Shown here one piece after another: positions 20,100-26,557 of a DNA stretch of 26,557 nt. A program made the translations under genes and the position numbers. The notes under the pieces are model-generated. The model did not search any database. It was not told where the DNA came from and saw nothing but the letters and a program-made list of their open reading frames with translations. Source of the DNA: Paramacrobiotus richtersi (lineage: Eukaryota > Tardigrada > Eutardigrada > Parachela > Macrobiotidae); NCBI GenBank assembly GCA_034698045.1, contig JAQGAU010000533.1, forward strand, positions 1 through 26,557. Reading direction: 5' to 3'. Position 1 is the first letter of the stretch, and every line of letters starts with the position of its first letter.

Positions 20100-21206
20100 T
20101 CATACGATCGCCGAAACTGAACAAAGTGCAAAGTCAGCTTGCGGATTCACGAGATCAACATTTTTCCAGTCAGGCAATATCGGTTTGCACAGCCGCGGAT
20201 TCGTTTCGAGAAAAGGTTCGATGACACCGAACATCCTTTTCGCTCCCTGGGAGTTAAGGTGAAAGGCATCCACAAAGAGCGACGGCCAGTCCGCAGCACT
20301 GATGATGTTGGAGAAAAGATATGCGAAACAAATTGCCTGCTCTTGTGCAACGTTTCCAACTGCTACAGAATATTTCTCTATCATCGAATTGCCCCGGATT
20401 GAAGCTGTCCGCCCTCAAGTCCTTTTACAATTTTGATTCCAGGCCAAATGATTCGAGGGTGGTGGGAAAAGCAGAATAATCCGGTTGGCCGATATTCCAT
20501 GAAAAACACATGTCCTTTGTATTTTCCATTCACTTCATAATTACTACAGAATCCGTGTTAGAAACTATGTTTCTGAATACGATAAACCAATAAAAACGCG
20601 GCCGAGTTCACAAGCAGCAGCAAAGCTCCAAGATTATTGTACCTTGAGCTTCCTAACCAGGTAGCTAAGATTGTCTGTATATTTCTGCAGTTCGACATGT
20701 CGTCGGTCACCTTTCGGATATACATCATTGGACCCGAGTGATATCACAAACGCAGCGATCCTTCCGCTGGACAATGGCGGCAAAACGCAGTCCAGTGCGT
20801 GTCTGGCGAGAGTGGTGTTGTATCCGCTAAATCCACGTTTCACAACGTCACAGCGTCTACAATCAAACAATCTCGTCAAATCTTCGAAACTTGACTGCCA
20901 GTTCCCAGACAACTAAACTCACATTACAAATAGAGCAAACAAAAGACTGTTTTGTTTGCGGACGGTGGGTGAAAGACTTACCGCTGAAACTTGGTAGCGA
21001 TCAACGCGCCGATGCCGCTCCCCGCGGTACAATTCTCGAAGTGGGAGTCACCAAAAAGGACAACTGGCGGCCAGATGGTCAACGATGCTGCAGCTTCCTT
21101 TTGGAAACCAATATCCGTCGAAACACTAGTCTCAGTTGTGTTTGCCACTGCCGTTTCTTCCTAACAGAAAGTGACCTTAATGTACTGCACATAGCAATCA
21201 TACCAT
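20100..21206 (-). pseudogene. GDSL/SGNH-type hydrolase with all catalytic blocks but a disrupted last exon
   Basis: Minus-strand exons: 21206-21204 (just the ATG), 21160-20982, 20856-20643, and a last exon from about 20483 to 20100. Block I is VVLFGDSHFE (catalytic Ser about residue 40), then KRGFSGYNTT (block II), VISLGSNDVY (block III) and VDAFHLNSQG (Asp and His of block V). This is the SGNH esterase/acyl-hydrolase layout of IAH1-like enzymes. The first three exons splice in frame. The last exon does not join cleanly: no phase-0 acceptor opens the frame of RIILLFPPPS, and a TGA at 20417-20415 interrupts it before the SVAVGNVAQEQ segment. Either the gene is recently dead or the exon structure escapes me. 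Its substrate is unknown. It lies convergent to BTB2. Confidence 0.65.
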
Positions 21207-21560
21207 TCAAGACGGCAAACCTCGACATCTGTAGGATCATCGATTTCCTCCAGTCCGGTAAAAGAACACCGTAGGGTTGTAAAACCATTTCGAGCAGTGG
21301 TCCGGACACGGTGTACATTTTCTGCGCTCCATTGGCGTTAAGATGCGACCTATCTAAAAGGTATGAAGTCCAGTCGCTATCGGTGAACGTGGTGGAGAAG
21401 AGATCAGCAAAGTGCGCTCCGTGATTGGTTGCCACTTACATGTTAAGTCCCGCTGTTAACGCGTACGTTTCGATAGTTACGTTGTTCCGCAGCGTAGCTT
21501 TCCGCTTAACTGCTCGATTACAAGACTGTTTCCAATGAGCATGAAGGTGGTGGAGAAACG
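21207..21560 (-). pseudogene. C-terminal exon of a second, decayed SGNH hydrolase
   Basis: On the minus strand this aligns with the last exon of the neighbouring hydrolase: a SPPPS motif, then HWKQSC with a 2-bp frame change between them, then TLRNNVTIETYALTAG, an in-frame TAA at 21438-21436, then FADLFSTTFTDSDWTS and LLDRSHLNANGAQKMY with the block V Asp and His, and LLPDWRKS. No GDS or GSND exon is found further upstream on this strand. Two lesions and the missing 5' part indicate a pseudogene fragment. It lies head-to-tail just upstream of the better copy, so the hydrolases formed a tandem array. Confidence 0.65.
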
Positions 21561-21790
21561 AGCTTTTGACCATGTCAACGGATGTTGTTTTCTGACAAGC
21601 AAAATGGTCGTTTTGGTGTTTGCCATTTTACTTGCAGAAGTTGTACTTTGGTTTCTCTGTGCCTGTCTGATACCACAGGCGCTCCGATTCGCAGAAATAA
21701 TAAAACATGATTTCGTTTACTTCGTTCGTTCGCTAGTCAGATATTGAACAAGTTAAAAAACCGGACCAGTGAAATACCAAAACAACACTT
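21520..21790. repeat. Dispersed repeat, copy 1 (partner at about 24640-24890)
   Basis: Shared landmarks in order: actgtttc, ttgaccatg/ttgaccgtg, aacggatgttg/cacggatgttg, cgttttggtgtttgccat/cgtttcggtgtttggcat, aaaacatgatttcgttta/aaaacacgatttcgttta, and aaaaaaccgga/aaaaaccgga. Its left end overlaps the decayed SGNH exon, so the repeat may derive from SGNH gene sequence or its intron. A plus-strand ORF here (21535-21747) is hydrophobic but not kept in the partner. Confidence 0.65.
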
Positions 21791-22455
21791 TTGCGGGAGT
21801 GGTTGTGCTCAGTGCACTGTCTCTTCTAGGCTGCTGTGTGTGCAGTATGTCCGGCATTTCTAACGGAAATTGCGGAATCCATTATACGATACGGTGTTTC
21901 AATGGGCAAGTACTAAGCAGCATCAGTAACAGTAAGAATAAATCTGATTCAAACTGATTGTGCAGAAATAACTGACAAATTTGGCGCTTTTGTTCTACGC
22001 ACTTCCAGATATTCGAAGTACTTTATTCAGTCCGGCATTTCTGTTCGGTCATGCGGCATCATGTATCTGTAAAACATGGAGGACATGGAAACGGGTGCAG
22101 CGCTGCAGTATTGCACGTCTGTCCGGTTTTGACTATTGCTAGATTACTAACCCTATGCGTCATCCAGCGCTGGCCAATATAGAATGAAAGTTATGAAACT
22201 CTGGCCGTAGCCCGGCCCGTAGGCCAGAGGCCCAGAATAGCACCCAAGCACCCAAGTTTTTGTGGGTCGATGATATACTAGTAAATCACCAAATCTTCGT
22301 CAGATCTGGTAATCATCTGTTGTAAATCATAATTTGTGAATCCATCTTGTCAATCCACGCCTGACAATTGTGAGTCCCTGACTGTTGTTACGGCGCCATC
22401 GCGGTCAGTTTTACAGCCAGCCGGATTAGTTCAATAGTTTCGAATTTCAGCGACC
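21791..22455. other. Intergenic region before the F-box gene
   Basis: No gene supported. A short GC-rich inverted repeat, CTGGCC...GGCCAG, lies at 22201-22226, and an 8-bp direct repeat (cacccaag twice) at about 22239-22254. The remainder has no motif I recognise and should contain the F-box promoter. Confidence 0.4.
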
Positions 22456-24592
22456 ATGATCAAAAGTGCCATCCACCGATGGGACGCCGTGGATGTCAGA
22501 ATGGAGAATGGTACGAAGCAGTTCGGTTACGTCGTGGACATGGACAATAACGATCATATCATGATTGATTGTGGGAATGGTGCTCCAGTCTGCATACCTT
22601 CATGCAGAATCCATCAACCCGGAACTTCATCGATAACAACTCGCGCAGAGATCAGGCGATCTGGCGTACTTATGCAGAAGCACGAATACAAATGGGAAGC
22701 GGTTGTGCAGTCTTCTCCAGACGCTCCTTACACTTGGCATCCTACTCGATTGCTGCTGCACAATGACGACATGCAGTTTATTCTGGTGGAGATACTGATT
22801 AACAATCAGCAGCAGGAATATGTTTTGCCCCTGGATCATATTCGCCGGTCCTACAGTTCCGAGAGCGATTTGAACTGCCGAACAGCATTTCGAAAAATGC
22901 GAACTCCTGTACCCGAAGAGTTTATTCTGGACGATCGGGTGCGGAAGTTGTGGATGGAGCAAGTGCCTCAGAGGAAGATTACCGATCTCAAGGAGGGATT
23001 TTTGTATTATCTGAGGGAAAAGAAACGTGAAGCCGAGGAAACTCCAGCGAACCAGGTACATGCCTAAACGAAACAAAATTTGCTCATTTTAGTTGGAAAT
23101 TAGTTTCGGTTGTTCGATTTCGTCCGCATTTTGAGCTTCGTCTTCAATGTTCGAAGACGAAACGCACAATGCGGACAATCGAATTTTAACAGTTCAACTT
23201 CCCCGAAATGGGGCAGTGGCGATTTGCAAGACTCGAATATGGGTTACTTAGTCAAAAACCGGTTTGAATATGCTTCTTATTTTATGAGCTGTGACTAGTA
23301 CTTCTGCTGTCTTTACAGTTTTAGGCCACTACAAGTGGAAAATTGTTCATCGCGTTCTATTTTAGCTGCGCTTACTGGAAAAGACACTAGAGCTACTTCA
23401 ACACGAGCCGAATTCAGTCGACAGATTCGCAAAGTTTCCTCAAGGAGACGGCGAGTGGCCCGACATCAACAAAACCATTCCGCGGGAAATACTATTAAAA
23501 ATCTTCAAGTTCTTGGACACCGAACAGCAGTCTCGGGCGCGGCGAGTCTGTACCAAGTGGAACACTCTGTTACATTTCCCTCAGATTGTCAAGGAAGTGC
23601 GCATTCACTGCCCAAAAGAAATCGAACAGGAAGAACCAGAGGCGTGCCGGAAAATCGCTGCATTTGTGCATAAAAATCTTTCCGCTCGAACGCAAAAGCT
23701 CACCTTAACCGGTTCTGGCCATTGGCAAGTCTTCGACATTCTCCAGGACTTTCGGGATATTTGTCGAGCCGTACCTCCGGAGACGCTGGTGCTCTTAGAT
23801 TGGGAGCTACCGTTTTTTCACTGTTTCGATTCTCATCCCGTTCTACGGGATGGCATTCCCGTCTTCGAGTTTAGCCAGTTTTATGGGGAATTTTGCCGGT
23901 ATCTGGTCTTCGATAACGTGACAGTTGCTGATATTAGCTGCGATTTCATCAGTGAGCCTGATAATAACGATTATCTGGAGCCAGTACCAGTCAACTGTCT
24001 GAGCATTCACATTGTCAGCGGTCGGATTGACATGCAGTCCCCCAGCAGGTCCAGTGATTTTTGGGATCTCTTGGAACGTTATTGCCCTTCTGTGGATCAT
24101 GAGTCCAGCATTGTCCCGGCTGCTTTCCAGTCTGCTAAGGTCATGGATCCTGATGATGACGACGAGCATGCGTTGTGGATGTGGATCAATCAGGTATACC
24201 GCTCTGGCTGTCCGTGACCTTTCGTAGGTATCCGTTTTTGATACCCAATGCACAGATTACATTAACGGCAATGTGTCACTTCGCTGTCATTTTTGCACAA
24301 AAGTAGCGTAGACGTTTGCGGTAAAAAGTAAGAATTTCGCTGTGGAAAGGTTTTAACCTAATTTATGTAGATTCTGTATGGATTTGAAAGTTGTGATCCC
24401 CGAGCATCGAAAGAACGGCGCTCCATGTTCAAGATGAATGAATTTCCGGACTTTTCAGCAATAAACGCACGTAACTTGAATAAACTGACATTATATATCC
24501 TGGATAAAGTATTCCGAGAGAACTATCGTCCATTACTGGGAAAATTTGCTGCCGAGCCAGATGACATGGAAGATGATATTTTGCCCTTATAG
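22456..24592 (+). CDS. F-box protein with an unrecognised N-terminal domain, three exons
   Basis: Exons 22456-23055, 23366-24193 and 24371-24592, all joined in phase 0 (donors aaccag/gtacat and aatcag/gtatac; acceptors ctattttag and tttatgtag); 549 aa. The start context is AGCGACCATGA. Residues 1-200 are a basic region with WDAVDVRMENGTKQFGYVVD followed by VCIPSCRIHQP, which looks like a small beta-barrel (Tudor/agenet-like is only a guess). The F-box lies at about 238-282: INKTIPREILLKIFKFLD then SRARRVCTKWNTLL, the classic P..IL..IF..L...RVC..W pattern that binds Skp1. The C-terminal half shows no LRR, WD40 or Kelch repeats that I can identify and ends with an acidic tail (EPDDMEDDILPL). 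The likely role is as an SCF ubiquitin-ligase adaptor. Intron 1 carries a long hairpin. Confidence 0.87.
23114..23183 (+). ncRNA. Pre-miRNA-sized hairpin in intron 1 of the F-box gene
   Basis: The arms 23114-23145 and 23153-23183 are near-complementary: ttcgatt, gtccgcatt and cttcgtcttc on the left pair with gaagacgaa, aatgcggac and aatcgaa on the right, with small internal bulges and a loop of about 7 nt. The fold has about 27 paired bases over 70 nt in a 310-bp intron and in the sense orientation. The size suits a microRNA precursor, though the loop is short. A decayed palindrome or small inverted-repeat insertion is the alternative. Confidence 0.4.
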
Positions 24593-26394
24593 GAGGTTCC
24601 GCATGGGATATTGCATCCCTTTGGAAATGTGTAATTAGTTTGGAACTGTTTCTGTTTGAAGTGTGCTTATTGACCGTGTTCACGGATGTTGGTTTTCGCA
24701 GAGAAAAGGTGATCGTTTCGGTGTTTGGCATACTGTCATACCATAATGCAACAGTGCCACTTAGCTGTGTGATTATTTGATACCATAACTCGTTTAGACT
24801 CTTGGAATCTAATACAGTAAAACACGATTTCGTTTAGTTAAATATTTAAACTGAGCGAAAAACCGGATTAAGAACCACAACGATCGGCAAAATCTAAAAA
24901 AAATCTTTTATTACAGGTATGTGGAATACAACAGAGCTTGCGCTGGGACCGCTAAATTAGCCCAAGAAATTTGAACATTAAAATAGAAATCTATTTGGGA
25001 TTGCTGGAAGGGATGATTCAATACTTACGATCGTTTTACTGCTTAACTTTGGTGTGACTTGTCTACGATTGAATCTTTATGTCCTTAATTAATTTCGGCA
25101 AGGAATCTGCGGTGTGTACAGATGTCTGGTACATAATACAGTCTCTTTCTGAAAACGCTGCAAGTCGGCTTCGAAGGAAGGTTAAGAGTTTCGCTTCCTA
25201 CAGAATTAAATAAGCATAGTTATGTTTATTCAAAATGTACTCCATGTGCAAATAATACATCTATCAAGCCCGACAAAAATGAGGAACAATGTCTTTTGCG
25301 TAGCTCGCAGCCGGTACAATGTCTACACAGACGGTGAAATTATGAGTTTGTGAGCTCTATACGGCGACAACTGCACGTCGTTCAGGGACTCAGGGTTACC
25401 AAACTCGAAAAGCAGTTTATGTGTGTGTTTTACGATTTACAGTTATTCAACATTATTATCAGAGTTACATAGTTCTATAATTTATATGGTTCTTATAAAA
25501 GAAAACATATAGTTATTTCTCTTTTCATTCTGAATTCAGATACTCAAGTTAGTATTTAAAATTTAATTAATTTTACTTTGTTTTGATCTAGTTTTATCTA
25601 ATTTAGTTTATTAAGTATAGCTCAGCTTATTACTTAACTTACTTATTAAATAATTATGGGATACTAGTGTATTGGATTGTTTTATGCAGATTCTGTTACT
25701 TCGTAGTTCGTTATTGCACTCTGTCCGGTGATACACCGTATTCCTATGAAAAATGAAAGTATGATAAATTAAAAATCAGTTATCAAAACTGGTAAACAGT
25801 TAATACAATGAAAGCGGATTATCGCATTATACATTTCGCAACTGTACTCGTTTTTCTGCGAAACGAAGATAAATTTTGACCTTTTGTAAGTAGATAAATT
25901 CAGCAAGCCATTGTTCCATGCAGTTTCCGGTGGAGTTCATAAAATATGAAAACATACCCTGAGCTTGTTGAGCATATTATTAGCACATAACGGAGATTGT
26001 TGGAGTACTGTTTCACACTGACATGACTTTTATCACTTTCCAAACATGCATATACAATATACATCGTTTCCACGACTGAAGGACCAAATTAAGTAACGGC
26101 GCAGTTTAGTCTTCGAGGGGTAAGTTTACTTCCGGTCAGTATGCCTTGAACCTGCAGATGGCGCCACGCCTAATTTAGACCTTGTTTCGATCTTCTGTCT
26201 TGCAAGGTGTCGCAGCATGCTGATTCCGCGGCTTCTGAGCAAACGCTTTCGCATGTTTCACAGTTTCTGCCTTATAAAGAATTTCAGATAACTATATAAT
26301 TACGATATAATAACACCGTAACGAGGTTAAAATTTTTCCTGGATATAAACGTTTTTAATTTGCGTATCTCAGTTTGGTATCTCGCCATTACGCC
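24593..26394. other. AT-rich intergenic region
   Basis: 1.8 kb with no supported gene. It starts with the F-box 3' UTR, then holds the second copy of the dispersed repeat (about 24640-24890). The stretch 25440-25680 is strongly AT-rich with TTTAATT/TTAGTTTA runs. The only sizeable ORF (24429-24731 on minus) overlaps the F-box last exon in antisense and has no motif. The promoter of BTB gene 3 should lie at the right end. Confidence 0.5.
24640..24890. repeat. Dispersed repeat, copy 2 (partner at about 21520-21790)
   Basis: Direct-orientation partner of the element at 21520-21790, diverged with several indels. The best conserved block is the right end, aaaacacgatttcgttta through aaaaaccgga. 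Here the SGNH-derived left end is mostly deleted, so no hydrolase motif remains. Confidence 0.6.
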
Positions 26395-26557
26395 ATGGCT
26401 GCACCAGCGCTCTCAAGGAAGGCATTGAATCTGCTATACGAAATCCAGTCCGAGCAGTTCATCTGCAAAGAATTCCCGTCTTCCACTAATAATTATTCAT
26501 CCACGTATGCTGCTGATATTCTGGTAAACGAACAGCCAGAATATCCCGATATTCCTT
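26395..26557 (+). CDS. SPOP-like BTB/POZ protein, tandem paralogue 3 (5' part only)
   Basis: Starts at ATG in the context TACGCCATGG and runs open for 54 codons to the window edge. It begins MAAPALSRKALNLLYEI and continues with QPEYPDIP, closely matching paralogue 1 at 15062 and less closely paralogue 2. Differences include SEQFICKEFPSS against TEQFIWKELPSS. Only the N-terminal domain is present; the BTB domain is expected to the right. No GPCR-exon copy precedes it, so this copy did not arise as another full unit of the duplication at 13.4-20.2 kb, or that part has been lost. Confidence 0.85.
   Translation, partial: MAAPALSRKALNLLYEIQSEQFICKEFPSSTNNYSSTYAADILVNEQPEYPDIP

Larger units (their letters stand above)
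16882..20200 (+). repeat. Segmental duplication unit B (GPCR exon pseudogene, BTB gene 2, SGNH 3' end)
   Basis: Partner of the unit at about 13379-16350, with the same order and orientation of parts. It is about 350 bp longer, mostly because of an SGNH-derived fragment between the GPCR pseudogene and BTB2. The right boundary is uncertain because unit A retains only a short SGNH relict. Confidence 0.65.

Noticed and set aside
21535..21747. Hydrophobic 70-codon plus-strand ORF suggesting a small membrane protein
   Set aside because: Part of a repeat whose other copy has no open frame, and partly antisense to an SGNH exon.
24429..24731. 100-codon minus-strand ORF
   Set aside because: Mostly antisense to the last F-box exon, with no motif.

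Overview
This is a piece of a compact animal nuclear genome. Genes are split by many short GT-AG introns, mostly 42-110 bp. Start codons usually sit in ACCATG-type contexts, AATAAA signals follow several stops, and the families are metazoan: receptor guanylate cyclase, ACE-type peptidase, rhodopsin-class GPCR, SPOP-like BTB proteins, an F-box protein and an SGNH hydrolase. The intron style, local tandem duplication and receptor-cyclase tandem array suggest a tardigrade of the Hypsibius/Ramazzottius type. That assignment is inference, not proven by the sequence.

Layout. Positions 1-173 are the last two exons of one receptor guanylate cyclase. A second, complete paralogue follows at 1309-6893; I resolved 22 exons that splice in frame to about 1053 aa. 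Its 3' flank repeats the flank of the first copy. At 7815-11313 is a complete single-domain, secreted ACE-like peptidase (14 exons, about 657 aa) whose HEMGH zinc motif is assembled across an intron. At 12423-14526 is a two-exon GPCR with degenerate DRY, CWxP and NPxxY motifs.

From about 13.4 to 20.2 kb there appears to be one tandem segmental duplication of roughly 3 kb. Unit A holds the GPCR last exon, BTB gene 1 and the tail of a minus-strand SGNH hydrolase. Unit B holds a decayed GPCR last exon, BTB gene 2 and a more complete minus-strand SGNH hydrolase. Further SGNH fragments lie at 18.2-18.4 and 21.2-21.6 kb, and a related repeat lies at 24.6-24.9 kb. A third BTB paralogue begins at 26395 and runs off the right edge.

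At 22456-24592 lies a three-exon F-box protein (549 aa). Its first intron holds a striking 70-nt hairpin. The stretch 24593-26394 is AT-rich and has no gene I can support.

How they may work together: the cyclase and the ACE-like enzyme are both peptide-signalling components (peptide-gated cGMP synthesis; extracellular peptide trimming), and the GPCR is a third cell-surface receptor. The BTB and F-box proteins are typical substrate adaptors of Cullin-3 and Cullin-1 ubiquitin ligases. No operon-like link is visible and adjacency may be coincidental. All gene models come from reading splice signals and family motifs by eye; transcript data would be needed to confirm every junction.
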